Made by a program: the position numbers and the translations under genes. The notes under the pieces were generated by a model. The model was not told the origin of the DNA, did no database searches, and worked only from the letters and a program-made list of their open reading frames with translations. 64,000 nucleotides of DNA, from NCBI RefSeq assembly GCF_016412875.1, contig NZ_JAEKPD010000007.1:186001-250000 (forward strand). The letters run 5' to 3'. Every line of letters starts with the position of its first letter. Position 1 is the first letter of the stretch. The stretch comes from Palleronia pontilimi (GTDB taxonomy: Bacteria; Pseudomonadota; Alphaproteobacteria; Rhodobacterales; Rhodobacteraceae). Positions 25,508-35,653 of the stretch are shown here, piece after piece.

Positions 25508-25931
25508 GGAAGGCACCTTGGCGGTGGGAACACAGGATGTCGAATGGCAATGCAACGGGCGCGGGCGGGTTCCACCCATCTTGCCATGCCCTCGGCCCGG
25601 CCTGTCCGGCTGCGGGCGACAGGGCCAATACAATCATATCGTGCTGAAATAGCGGGCAACCGGCTGATTTTCAATGCGCCAGGTCGGATTGTCGCGGAGC
25701 GCTCCGCCGACGGCCGATTTCGCCGATTTTCGATAATTCTTTCTCAAACTTGTCAAAATTCCGCCGTGTTGCACGGGCAAAACCGGACGGACGCCCGGCA
25801 ATGTATCGCCGCTCGCGAACCTTTCGAGGTAACCAATCCGGCCGCGCAACGCTTTGGTCGGTACCCGATCAGCAGATATGCTGCGGTGCAACAGTCGCCG
25901 TCGCAGTCGCAGAAAGTAGGAGACCCAGATC
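25508..25931. other. 424-base divergent intergenic region gpsA/galU
   Basis: No gene, tRNA or clear operator was recognised. The middle (about 25620-25790) is more A/T-rich than the genes around it, including TTTCGATAATTCTTTCTC, and should hold the promoters of the osmolyte operon and galU. Length is unusual for this compact window, so salt-responsive control is possible but unproven. Confidence 0.5.
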
Positions 25932-26831
<900 letters not shown>

Positions 26832-26857
26832 CGCGCATCTGAAGCATGGTTTCAGCC

Positions 26858-26884
26858 AGCCGCCCCGGTCGGGGCGGCTTTTTT
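26858..26884 (+). terminator. Intrinsic terminator of galU
   Basis: AGCCGCCCC (26858-26866) pairs perfectly with GGGGCGGCT (26871-26879) around GGTC, followed by TTTTTT (26879-26884). This is a textbook terminator 26 bases after the stop. Confidence 0.92.
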
Positions 26885-26980
26885 CGCTGCCTTCGTGGGG
26901 TGCGACGTCCGCGATGCGGATGCCTGTCCTGCCTTGGCCGATCCCACACGAGCGATCCGCAGACGGCATCGGGATCGGAT

Positions 26981-28336
26981 CTAAAGAAAGACCCGTTCGA
27001 CGAACCAGTATGCCCCGACCAATGCGATCAGGATCGACGCGGGGTTGGCCACGTTCTGGCGATAGCTATCGTCGCCTTCCGAGGCCAGGGCCGCGCCCGA
27101 CAGGCCCAGCAGGACCGCGATCGTCGCCGCCAGGGGCAGCAGGCCGCCCTCCAACGTGACGCCCAGGAGGCTCATCCCGGCGAAGAGCGCGGGCACGATC
27201 ACGAAAGCCAGCCCCAGCGAGATCCAGGCGGGCAAGCGCTGGACCGCCGCGCGCCCGTATTCGCGCATCGCCATGAAGACCAGCCCAAAGGCCAGCGCGA
27301 TCACGAAGAGCTGGCCCAGCTCGACGCCCACGTTGAAGCCGATCAGCTTGGCCACGAAGTTCGACGTGCCGAGCCCGTATTCCGTGAGCACGCCGGCGAA
27401 GCCCAGCCCGTGCAGCAGCCCGAAGGCCAGCACCACCGCGGGCCGCCACGGCGTCATGCCCCGGCTCAGCACGTTCTCGACCCCCACATAGACGATGGAG
27501 GCGGCGATCAGCGGCTCGACGATGGCGGGCGAGACGCTGACGATGCCGAGTGCGGCCAGGGCCAGCGTGACCGTGTGCGCCAGGGTGAAGGCGCTGACCT
27601 GCCAGAAGAGCGGGCCCAGGTGGGTGGACAGGAAGAACAGGCCCAGCACGAACAGGATGTGATCGAGGCCGAGCGGTACGATATGTTCGAAGCCCACCGG
27701 GATATAGGCCAGGAACGCCTGCAGCCACGTCTGCGAGGACGGGCCCACGCGCGGGATCGGTGCGCTTTCGGCGCCGTTGGTGAGGTAGCCGGTATAGGCC
27801 TCGGGGCCCGCTTCCATCTGGCGCAGCACCAGCGCGCCGAGGCTCGCGTCCCACTGGACGATCACCGGCGCGTCACCCGGGGGCAGGGCGCCGGTGACCA
27901 CGAAATCCGACAGGCGCGGCAGCGCGACATTGCCGACCTCGGGCACGTCCACGCTTTGCAGGCTCAGCGGGATCCGCGCGTCGCCCGACGTGACGCTGAT
28001 CTGCCGGGCGAAGGCGTCGAAGCGGTCGCGGAAGGCCTGCGCCATGGCGTCGGGGTCGAGCGCGCGCAGTCGGTCCACCTCGTCCGCGCGGTCGGACGCG
28101 TTGGTATCTTGCAGGCCTTCCAGGTCCACGCCCGCGACGAAGGGCTCGAGCGTCGCTTCGAAATCCAGCGTCACCGTGCCGTCGGCGATGGTCAGGTCCG
28201 CCACCGACGGCTGCACCTCGTGCGCCAGGCCAGGCGATGACATCAGCGCGAGCAGCAGCCCGGCGCAGGCAATCACGCTTGACAGCACGGCCGCCCGCGC
28301 CACCCTGACGGGCAGGCCAAACAATTGGAAAATCAT
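26981..28336 (-). CDS. HupE/UreJ-type membrane protein with periplasmic N-domain
   Basis: About 451 residues. A signal segment ends near SSPGLAHEVQP. A periplasmic domain occupies residues ~40-215, then six to seven membrane helices make a HupE/UreJ-like domain with FEHIVPLGLDHILFVLG, FTLAHTVTLALAALG and FGLLHGLGFAGVL, whose conserved His residues suggest metal (nickel or cobalt) handling. The ATG used here lies on CATCATG, sharing bases with the start of the DUF4198 gene on the other strand. A GTG start further inside is possible. Metal transport is inferred from the family only. Confidence 0.78.
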   Translation of the reverse strand: MIFQLFGLPVRVARAAVLSSVIACAGLLLALMSSPGLAHEVQPSVADLTIADGTVTLDFEATLEPFVAGVDLEGLQDTNASDRADEVDRLRALDPDAMAQAFRDRFDAFARQISVTSGDARIPLSLQSVDVPEVGNVALPRLSDFVVTGALPPGDAPVIVQWDASLGALVLRQMEAGPEAYTGYLTNGAESAPIPRVGPSSQTWLQAFLAYIPVGFEHIVPLGLDHILFVLGLFFLSTHLGPLFWQVSAFTLAHTVTLALAALGIVSVSPAIVEPLIAASIVYVGVENVLSRGMTPWRPAVVLAFGLLHGLGFAGVLTEYGLGTSNFVAKLIGFNVGVELGQLFVIALAFGLVFMAMREYGRAAVQRLPAWISLGLAFVIVPALFAGMSLLGVTLEGGLLPLAATIAVLLGLSGAALASEGDDSYRQNVANPASILIALVGAYWFVERVFL

Positions 28337-28337
28337 C

Positions 28338-29159
28338 ATGTCCCGCGCATCCTTCGCCGCCATCCTTGCCTTCGGCGCACTTAGCACAGGCGCCGCCGAA
28401 AGCCACGAATTCTGGATCGAGCCCGTGCTCTACCAGACCGAGCCGGGCTTCCGCATCATCGCGGCGATCCGCGTGGGCCAGGCATTCGAGGGCTCGTCCT
28501 ACGCGTATCTGCCGGACAACTTCCTGCGCTTCGACCTGGAGCAGGGCGGCGAGATGGCCCCGGTGGACGGGCGCCCGGGCGACCGTCCGGCGGTCAACCT
28601 GGAAGCGACCCGGGAAGGGCTGGCGATCCTGGTCCACGTGACCCGCGACTACGAGCTGGAATACGACAGCTACGAGGATTTCGTGAGTTTCGTGGAATCG
28701 AAGGATGCCGCCTGGGTGCTGGGCAGCCACGCCGATCGCGGCCTGCCCGAGGAAGGCCCGGTCGAGGCCTATTCGCGCTACGGCAAGTCGCTGATCGCCG
28801 TGGGCGACGGCGCGGGGCAGGATCACAGCTTCGGGCTGCTGACCGAGATCGTGGCGCTGGAAAACCCCTATACCGACGACATGAGCGACGGGCTGGACGT
28901 GCAGGTGCTGTATGAAGGCGAGCCGCGCGGAGATGCCCAGGTCGAGGTCTTCGCCAAGGATGCCGAGGGCACGGTCGAGATCACCAAGCTGATGACCGAC
29001 AAGAGCGGCCTGGTCACGGTGCCCGTGGAGCCCGGCAAATCCTACCTGGTGGATTCGGTGCTCCTGCGCGAGCCGAAGCCCGAGGCGGTCGAGAGCATGG
29101 GCGCGGTCTGGGAAAGCCTGTGGGCGTCGCTGACCTTCGCCATCCCCGAAGGGACGTGA
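28338..29159 (+). CDS. DUF4198 secreted protein
   Basis: 273 residues. A signal peptide ends near STGAAES, and the mature protein opens with HEFWIEPVLYQ, the usual DUF4198 start. DUF4198 proteins are periplasmic and often sit next to metal-uptake membrane proteins. The neighbour here is a HupE/UreJ-like protein, with which it may act. Its ATG overlaps the complementary start of that gene, leaving no space between them. The ribosome site is weak (GGAA). It is followed by an A/T-stem hairpin. The molecular function is not known. Confidence 0.75.
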   Translation: MSRASFAAILAFGALSTGAAESHEFWIEPVLYQTEPGFRIIAAIRVGQAFEGSSYAYLPDNFLRFDLEQGGEMAPVDGRPGDRPAVNLEATREGLAILVHVTRDYELEYDSYEDFVSFVESKDAAWVLGSHADRGLPEEGPVEAYSRYGKSLIAVGDGAGQDHSFGLLTEIVALENPYTDDMSDGLDVQVLYEGEPRGDAQVEVFAKDAEGTVEITKLMTDKSGLVTVPVEPGKSYLVDSVLLREPKPEAVESMGAVWESLWASLTFAIPEGT

Positions 29160-29168
29160 GCCGGGGCG

Positions 29169-29189
29169 CGAATTTTCGGCGAAAATTCG
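29169..29189. terminator. A/T-stem hairpin after the DUF4198 gene
   Basis: CGAATTTTC (29169-29177) pairs perfectly with GAAAATTCG (29181-29189) around GGC. It lies ten bases after one stop and nine before the end of the convergent gene, so it could terminate both. It belongs to the same structural class as 22068-22089 and 63708-63750. Confidence 0.6.
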
Positions 29190-29197
29190 GGCGGTGA

Positions 29198-29617
29198 TCA
29201 GCTTTCGGGGTCTTGGCGTTCCCGCAGCATCCGGTCGGTCCGCTTGCGCACCAGCACCGATCGCAGGTCGTGCATCGACAGCAGAAGCGGGTTCAGGACC
29301 GCGTCGATCTGCTCTTCAGTGGCCCTGGTCTGGACCCAGTGCGCGGTCTGGTTCAGGTGGTCGACGGTGCGCAGGATGTCGTCGATGTCGCGATAGGCCA
29401 GCGTCGCGCGCCGCTCTTCCATCCAGGTGGTGATGGCGGCCATGTCGTCTTCGTCGAGGTCGCGGTCGCCATGGGGCTTGATCTCGCCGTTGCGGATGTT
29501 GACCACGGCGATCTGGTCCATCTCGATCCGGCGCTGGCGGTTTTCTGCATCGACGCGGAACACGAAGGCCCCGTTTTCACGGGTCCGGAAGAAGTAATCG
29601 GGAAGCTCTGCGGACAT
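29198..29617 (-). CDS. Hypothetical protein, charged, cytoplasmic
   Basis: 139 residues that I do not recognise. There is no signal peptide or membrane helix. It opens with a short beta-rich part (DYFFRTRENGAFVFRVD) and an isoleucine-rich strand pair (QIAVVNIRNGEIKPHG), then becomes mostly helical with an ATTWMEER segment and a basic C-terminus (VRKRTDRMLRER). The ATG is preceded by AAAGG. It converges on the DUF4198 gene and is separated from the aminotransferase by the second 28-bp repeat. No function can be assigned. Confidence 0.7.
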   Translation of the reverse strand: MSAELPDYFFRTRENGAFVFRVDAENRQRRIEMDQIAVVNIRNGEIKPHGDRDLDEDDMAAITTWMEERRATLAYRDIDDILRTVDHLNQTAHWVQTRATEEQIDAVLNPLLLSMHDLRSVLVRKRTDRMLRERQDPES

Positions 29618-29718
29618 GGGTCGGCCTTTGCGCGGGTCTGGTGCGCTTATGGCGGATCGGGACCGATTTGCGCAAGTCGCAGCACCGCCCGACGCATCCG
29701 CTATCGGCCGCCGTGGCG

Positions 29719-29746
29719 CCGGGATATTTGGAAGAACAAAGATGGG
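29719..29746 (-). repeat. 28-bp repeat, copy 2 (exact inverted match to 12851-12878)
   Basis: Reading CCGGGATATTTGGAAG... on the plus strand, this is identical over 28 bases to the reverse complement of the copy at 12851-12878. It lies 40 bases beyond the 3' end of the minus-strand aminotransferase gene. Confidence 0.85.
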
Positions 29747-29786
29747 GCAGGGCGCGCGCGGATCCGTGGCGCGCGCCCGCGGCGGC

Positions 29787-31010
<1,224 letters not shown>

Positions 31011-31080
31011 TCAGGCTGGCATGTCTTAGGCTCGGCCCCATGTTCCTTCAACATGAAAACGAATGATCCGAGGTGATGCG

Positions 31081-31482
31081 ATGACCATGGAAGACGTGGA
31101 ACACGATTGGTATTCGAACGAGACGGCGACCTTCGGCGACCGCCTGGCCGATGCGCGCGAGGCCCTGGGCATGACCCAGGCGGACCTGGCCCAGCGCCTG
31201 GGGATCAAGCCTGCCACCGTCGAGGCGTGGGAAAACGACCTGTCCGAGCCGCGCGCGGCGCGTCTGAACATCCTTGCCGGGCTTCTGAATGTCAGCCTGC
31301 GCTGGCTGATGACGGGCGAGGGGGAAGGGCTTTCGGCCCCCGTCGACGAGATGGCGCTGCCCGAGGACATCCACCACATGATGGGCGAACTGCGCGAGAT
31401 GCAGCGCGACATGGTGCGGCAGGCCGACCGGCTGGGGCGCCTTCAGAAGCGGCTGCGCCTTGCGCTGGACACCGCGCGATGA
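31081..31482 (+). CDS. XRE-family transcriptional regulator
   Basis: 133 residues. A helix-turn-helix of the Cro/CI type is at residues ~20-75 (ADLAQRLGIKPATVEAWEN), followed by a helical C-terminus rich in Arg and Leu that could dimerise. I start at the ATG with GAGG eight bases upstream. The gene overlaps sdhE by ATGA. This physical coupling suggests a link to succinate dehydrogenase assembly or respiration, though the targets are unknown. It could also control the divergent aminotransferase. Confidence 0.82.
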   Translation: MTMEDVEHDWYSNETATFGDRLADAREALGMTQADLAQRLGIKPATVEAWENDLSEPRAARLNILAGLLNVSLRWLMTGEGEGLSAPVDEMALPEDIHHMMGELREMQRDMVRQADRLGRLQKRLRLALDTAR

Positions 31483-31760
31483 GCGGGGTGGACGACATCA
31501 CGCTCCGGCGCCTGAAGATGCGATCGATGCGGCGCGGGATCAAGGAAATGGACCTGATCCTGAGCGCTTATGCCGATGGCCGCCTGGCCGAGCTGTCGCC
31601 CGAGACGGTGGCGCTTTACGAAGAGATGCTGTTCGAAAACGACCAAGAACTTTACACTTGGGTCAGCGGGCAGGTGGCCCCGCCGGACCGGTTCGCCGCG
31701 CTGGTGGACGACATCCGCGCGCACATGGCCCGGCACGTGCAGAAAAACGACGCGTCTTGA
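31479..31760 (+). CDS. sdhE: FAD assembly factor SdhE
   Basis: 93 residues, the typical size. SdhE helps attach FAD covalently to succinate dehydrogenase (and fumarate reductase) flavoprotein subunits. The diagnostic RRGIKEMDLIL is present, with the essential RGxxE at R19-E23, followed by the helical bundle ALYEEMLFENDQELYTWV. Its ATG overlaps the stop of the XRE gene. The sdh operon itself is not in the window. Confidence 0.93.
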   Translation: MSGVDDITLRRLKMRSMRRGIKEMDLILSAYADGRLAELSPETVALYEEMLFENDQELYTWVSGQVAPPDRFAALVDDIRAHMARHVQKNDAS

Positions 31761-31818
31761 CGGAAAATTAGCCAATTCCGCGCATCTTGATCCCCGAAGC
31801 TGTGAAACGAGGATCATG

Positions 31819-32316
31819 ATGAGCGTTCTGCAAAGGGTGGAGACGGGCCAGGACCGCGGGTTCATCGCCGAATATCTGGACACGCTGTCGCTGGTCGAAC
31901 GACTGCACCGGCTGCTTCTGGATGTGCTGAAGGATGAATTCGAACGGGTCGGCGTGCTGGAGATCAATCCGGTTCAGGCGCTGCTGCTGTTCAACGTGGG
32001 CGACAACGAGGTGACCGCGGGCGAGCTGAAATCGCGCGGCTACTACCAGGGCTCGAACGTGTCCTACAACTTGAAGAAGCTGGTGGAGATGGGCTACATG
32101 CACCACCAGCGCTGCGAAATCGACCGCCGCGCCGTTAGGGTGAAGCTCACCCAGAAGGGGCGCGAGGTGCACAAGACCGTGGGACGCCTGTTCGCGCGCC
32201 ACGCCGAGGGGCTGCAATCGCGCAGCGTCCTGAGCCATGACCAGATCGACCTGATCAACGGCACCTTGCGCCGGGTCGAGCGTTATTGGACCGACCAGAT
32301 CCGCTATATCTACTGA
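31819..32316 (+). CDS. MarR-family regulator, LdtR-like
   Basis: 165 residues with a winged-helix domain. The recognition segment LKSRGYYQGSNVSYNLKKL and the wing DRRAVRVKLTQKG match the alphaproteobacterial LdtR type, which controls L,D-transpeptidase and osmotic or cell-wall stress genes in rhizobia-like bacteria. I choose the second of two adjacent ATGs, six bases after GAGG. Its last seven bases overlap the end of the convergent DUF1194 gene. Target genes here are unknown. Confidence 0.82.
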   Translation: MSVLQRVETGQDRGFIAEYLDTLSLVERLHRLLLDVLKDEFERVGVLEINPVQALLLFNVGDNEVTAGELKSRGYYQGSNVSYNLKKLVEMGYMHHQRCEIDRRAVRVKLTQKGREVHKTVGRLFARHAEGLQSRSVLSHDQIDLINGTLRRVERYWTDQIRYIY

Positions 32317-33017
32317 GCGGCGCCCAGAACCACGACCCGCAACTCGCGCAGAAGCTTGCGCTCCATGGCGTCGGCGTAATCGTCGAAGCCAAGCGCTGTT
32401 TCGACGAAGGCATCGGGGCCGTGGATCACTTCGGCCCTGAAATAGGACGACAGCTCGGCGATCTCGACCTGCCGCGCGTCGCCCGAAGATGGCGCGTCCG
32501 CGCCGATGGCCAGCGCGTTCACCGTGATCCCGTCCAGCGTGCCGCCCGCGCGCACGTCGCGGGGCCGGGGGCCGGTGTTGCGGGGCCCGTCGCCGGAAAT
32601 ATCCAGCGTGCGCTGCCAGCAGCCCGCGCGCTGGGCCAAAAGCCCCGCGCCGAAGGCCATCGCGGCACCGAGCCCGGTGGATGGCCCGAATGCGGGCCGC
32701 GTGGCGTCGCGCAGGCGCGCGGCGATATCGTCAATCACGTTACGTGAGACCACCGAAGCCCAGCGCTGGGTGAGCCGGACCTGGCCCGGATCGGACCACT
32801 CGAAAATTGCCAGGTCCACGGGGGTTTCCGGATCGTCGAGCAGTGCCGCCACGACCCTCGGGCGCTGCAATGCCGCCGCGAGCCCGTCCAGTTGCAATCG
32901 GTACTCGGTCGTGTCCACCGATCCCGAGATATCCAGGCCCAGCGCCAGGGCCTGGCGACAGGCGGCATCCGTCGGCGCGGCGAGGACAAGGGTCAGCGCC
33001 AGCGCGGGCCAGATCAC
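32310..33017 (-). CDS. DUF1194 VWA-like secreted protein, copy B
   Basis: 235 residues. A signal peptide ends near APTDAA and a von Willebrand A-like domain follows with the metal-site motif ALGLDISGSVD. The C-terminus contains YADAMERKLLREL, shared with the neighbouring copy. The gene starts at GTG overlapping the stop of copy A (GTGA). DUF1194 proteins are common in Rhodobacterales; binding of a protein partner through the metal site is the family expectation. The role is not known. Confidence 0.82.
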   Translation of the reverse strand: MIWPALALTLVLAAPTDAACRQALALGLDISGSVDTTEYRLQLDGLAAALQRPRVVAALLDDPETPVDLAIFEWSDPGQVRLTQRWASVVSRNVIDDIAARLRDATRPAFGPSTGLGAAMAFGAGLLAQRAGCWQRTLDISGDGPRNTGPRPRDVRAGGTLDGITVNALAIGADAPSSGDARQVEIAELSSYFRAEVIHGPDAFVETALGFDDYADAMERKLLRELRVVVLGAAQ

Positions 33018-33712
33018 TCGCTCGCTCCGATCACCCGGGCGCCCATTTCGCGGACCAGCTTGCGCCGCATCGCGCGCTCGAAATCCTCGAAGCCTTGCGC
33101 GACCTCGACGAAGGACGCGGGGCCGCGCACCACTTCGCGGGCGTACCACGTCACCACCGCCTCGTCGTGGCCGGTGACGACCAGCCCGTTCACGGTGACT
33201 TCGTCGAAGGGGAAGTTTCGATAGGCCAGGTCCGGCCCGAACCCGTCGTTGTTGATCCCGTCGCCCGAGACGTCCAACGTCTTGAAAAGACAGGGCGGCG
33301 CGCGCTCGAGCAGCCCCGAGGCATAGCCAAGCGCATATCCCAGCGCGGTCGGGAAGTCGGCGTAGGACCGCCGGGACGTGGCGATCGCATCGCTCGCCCG
33401 CTGCATGTCTTCGGGGCTGCTGAGCAGGATCCAGTCCAGCAGCAAGTCCTGCTGCCACCGCCCCGACCATTCGAAAACCGCCAGGGCGATGGGCTGGTCG
33501 GGGATGGCGGTCGCGGCTTGCACCACCTGCGGCGACAGCAGCGCGCGGGCCAGTCCCTGGCGCTGCAGCGCGTCTTCGCGGGCGTCGACCGAGGACGAGA
33601 TGTCCAGCCCCAGCAGCAGCGCCAGTCGGCACTGGGCGTCGGCCGCACCCGCCCAGACCGCCAGCGCGGCGGCGGCGCCTACCAGTGTCCGGTGTTTTCC
33701 ATGCTCGCCCAC
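33014..33712 (-). CDS. DUF1194 VWA-like secreted protein, copy A
   Basis: 232 residues, a paralogue of the next gene. A signal peptide ends near VWAGAADA and the VWA metal motif reads LLGLDISSSVD. Further shared segments are FKTLDVSGDGINN and FEDFERAMRRKLVREMG. The GTG start I use lies 34 bases inside the end of gloA, with AAGGAG about 11 bases upstream. The overlapping arrangement gloA-A-B implies one transcript. Both copies keep the metal-site residues, so they are probably functional. The reason for the tandem duplication is unknown. Confidence 0.8.
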   Translation of the reverse strand: MGEHGKHRTLVGAAAALAVWAGAADAQCRLALLLGLDISSSVDAREDALQRQGLARALLSPQVVQAATAIPDQPIALAVFEWSGRWQQDLLLDWILLSSPEDMQRASDAIATSRRSYADFPTALGYALGYASGLLERAPPCLFKTLDVSGDGINNDGFGPDLAYRNFPFDEVTVNGLVVTGHDEAVVTWYAREVVRGPASFVEVAQGFEDFERAMRRKLVREMGARVIGASE

Positions 33713-34113
33713 GGCTCTTGCGGCTCCTTCGCGTCGCCTTTTTGCAGAAGCTCGACCGAGATGTTGTCGGGCGAGCGCACGAAGGCCATGTGCCCGTCGC
33801 GCGGCGGGCGGTTGATCGTCACCCCCGCATCCTGCAACTTCGCGCACATCTCGTAAATATCGTCCACGCGGTAAGCCAGGTGGCCGAAATGGCGGCTGTC
33901 GTCGGGGAGCGCGTCGTCGCCGTCCCAATTGTAGGTGATCTCGACATCGGCCATGCCGTTGTCCTGCTCGGGCGGGCACATGAAGACCAGCGTGAAGCGC
34001 CCGGCCTCGACATCCTTGCGCTGCCGTTCCTTCAGGCCGAGAAGCTTGAAGAATTCCATCGTCTTGTCCAGGTCCTTGGCGCGGACCATGGTGTGCAGAT
34101 ATTCGATTGCCAT
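33679..34113 (-). CDS. gloA: Lactoylglutathione lyase (glyoxalase I)
   Basis: 144 residues in the vicinal-oxygen-chelate fold. Glyoxalase I converts the methylglyoxal-glutathione adduct to S-lactoylglutathione. Metal ligands are visible as the N-terminal His of LHTMVRAKDLDK, a His in HFGHLAYRVDD and the Glu of ISVELLQKG. The ATG has AGGAAG upstream. Its 3' end overlaps the first DUF1194 gene. A longer open frame to 34206 has no family support. Another VOC-family role is possible but the motif set favours GloA. Confidence 0.86.
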   Translation of the reverse strand: MAIEYLHTMVRAKDLDKTMEFFKLLGLKERQRKDVEAGRFTLVFMCPPEQDNGMADVEITYNWDGDDALPDDSRHFGHLAYRVDDIYEMCAKLQDAGVTINRPPRDGHMAFVRSPDNISVELLQKGDAKEPQEPWASMENTGHW

Positions 34114-34231
34114 GAGGGGCTTCCTTCTTGAACGTTTCCTTCGCAAGGGCAGGTAGCGTCCCGAGGCTTCGGGTAAAGCAGGCGAAACGCCTGTCGCCGG
34201 GTTCATCCCATGGGATGGACTTTTGCGATAA

Positions 34232-34268
34232 GACGCCGGAGAGAATCCACTTGCGAGCGTCCGGCGTC
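34232..34268 (-). terminator. Hairpin after the Slam-like gene
   Basis: GACGCCGGA (34232-34240) and TCCGGCGTC (34260-34268) form a perfect 9-bp stem with a 19-base loop, followed on the minus strand by TTAT. It is a weak terminator candidate 15 bases beyond the stop of the minus-strand gene. Confidence 0.5.
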
Positions 34269-34282
34269 AGGCCGCAGAGGGA

Positions 34283-35653
34283 TCAGAAGGTCGAAACCAC
34301 CCCGAGACTCACGCCGAGACGATCCGTGTCGAAAAGATCGACATTCGACGACCGCCGTGATCCCTCCAGCGTCACCGACGGCGCAAAGCCGTAGTAATCC
34401 AGTCCGCGAAATGTCGCCGTCACGGAACCCTGAACGACACGGTCCAACCGCCCACCCGACTGGTAGGGGGTGGCGTCAAAGTCGGTCAGGCCATAGGCGG
34501 CTCGGATTGTCAGACCCATCCCGCCGCCCAGACTTGTCAGGACCGGTCGACCCAGCGTGTACCCGACGCTCACCGTCCCGGTTGTGAAATCGAACGACAT
34601 GGAGTCCGCGCGGCTTTCGCTGGCGAACAATCCCAGCCGCAGCGTACCGCCGGTGATCCTGTGCGCAGCATCGAAGCTGACCCCCATGGAAAAGGGCGTC
34701 GCGTCATTTCCCTGCAACCGCTTGGTGTATTCCGCCGCGATTTCCGCCTGAAAGAACGTGCCTCCGTCGCTTCGCCAGCTTCGCCCCAGGGAGAATCGCG
34801 CGGATCGCGCCAAGGGGTGGCCGCCATACCAATCCGCGTTGACCACGCCCCCCAGAGACCAATATCCTGCGCCTGCACCGGCGCTGATATCGTGGACAAG
34901 TCCCAGTCCGACGCCGGTCTGCGCGAAATCACTGCCATCCGCGTCAGGCGCGATCCGCTTCGCTTCACCCGAAAGCCTGTAGGTCTGATGCGACAGGTCC
35001 AGCGACAGAGTCGTTCGACTGCGTTCACTCACGGAAATGATACGCTCGATGTCGGCACCGAATGCGAAGCGTGTTCCCGACAGCGCAAGCGCTGACCCGC
35101 TGAGGACAATGGGCAGGCCGAACAGTTCCACCTGATCGCTGGTTGCGCCGCCGTTCGCGTTCGATGTCGGCGCGACAGCGAAACTCAGTTTGACCCTTGT
35201 GGGGGTGCGATTTCGGACGTGGCGCAGATCGGCGACGGCGCGCCTGCGTTCGGCTTCACCGGGCGCGATCTCTGCGGCGCGGCGCAGCCAGAATTGCGAC
35301 CGCAACCGCGCGCCCTGAGATGACAGCGCCTGGGCGACCAGAAGGGCCGAGCGATATTTCTCGCCATCGGTTTCGGCCGTTCTCCAGGCCTGTTTCGCAG
35401 TCGCAAGGGCGGCGTCGTAGTCGCCCGCGTTCCGCTGCGCGCGGGACCGGACGAGAAGCGCGGTCACATCGGCAGGATCACGGGCGAGAAGGGCGTCCGT
35501 CAGGGCTTGCGCGGTTGCGTTGTCGCCCTCCGCCACGGCGGTGACGGCGCGTGTGCGCATCTGATCGGGAGACAAAGTTTCGGCCGTCGCCGCCGCTGTG
35601 AGCGCAACGGCGATACCGATCGATAAAACCGATCGAAGCACCCGATGCGGCAT
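34283..35653 (-). CDS. Slam-like TPR/outer-membrane barrel protein (DUF560 type)
   Basis: 456 residues. A signal peptide ends near ATAETLS. Residues ~25-150 are tetratricopeptide-like helices. Residues ~155-456 alternate polar and hydrophobic strands and end in a terminal Phe (GVVSTF), as in outer-membrane barrels. This layout is that of surface lipoprotein assembly modulators (Slam, DUF560), which move specific lipoproteins to the cell surface. Its ATG overlaps the stop of a TbpB-like lipoprotein gene (TGATG), exactly the expected partner. The assignment rests on architecture and context; sequence motifs are not distinctive. Confidence 0.75.
   Translation of the reverse strand: MPHRVLRSVLSIGIAVALTAAATAETLSPDQMRTRAVTAVAEGDNATAQALTDALLARDPADVTALLVRSRAQRNAGDYDAALATAKQAWRTAETDGEKYRSALLVAQALSSQGARLRSQFWLRRAAEIAPGEAERRRAVADLRHVRNRTPTRVKLSFAVAPTSNANGGATSDQVELFGLPIVLSGSALALSGTRFAFGADIERIISVSERSRTTLSLDLSHQTYRLSGEAKRIAPDADGSDFAQTGVGLGLVHDISAGAGAGYWSLGGVVNADWYGGHPLARSARFSLGRSWRSDGGTFFQAEIAAEYTKRLQGNDATPFSMGVSFDAAHRITGGTLRLGLFASESRADSMSFDFTTGTVSVGYTLGRPVLTSLGGGMGLTIRAAYGLTDFDATPYQSGGRLDRVVQGSVTATFRGLDYYGFAPSVTLEGSRRSSNVDLFDTDRLGVSLGVVSTF

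Noticed and set aside
25508-25931. tRNA or riboswitch in the long gpsA-galU gap
   Set aside because: No cloverleaf, no tRNA TTC-loop and no recognisable aptamer core was found by eye.
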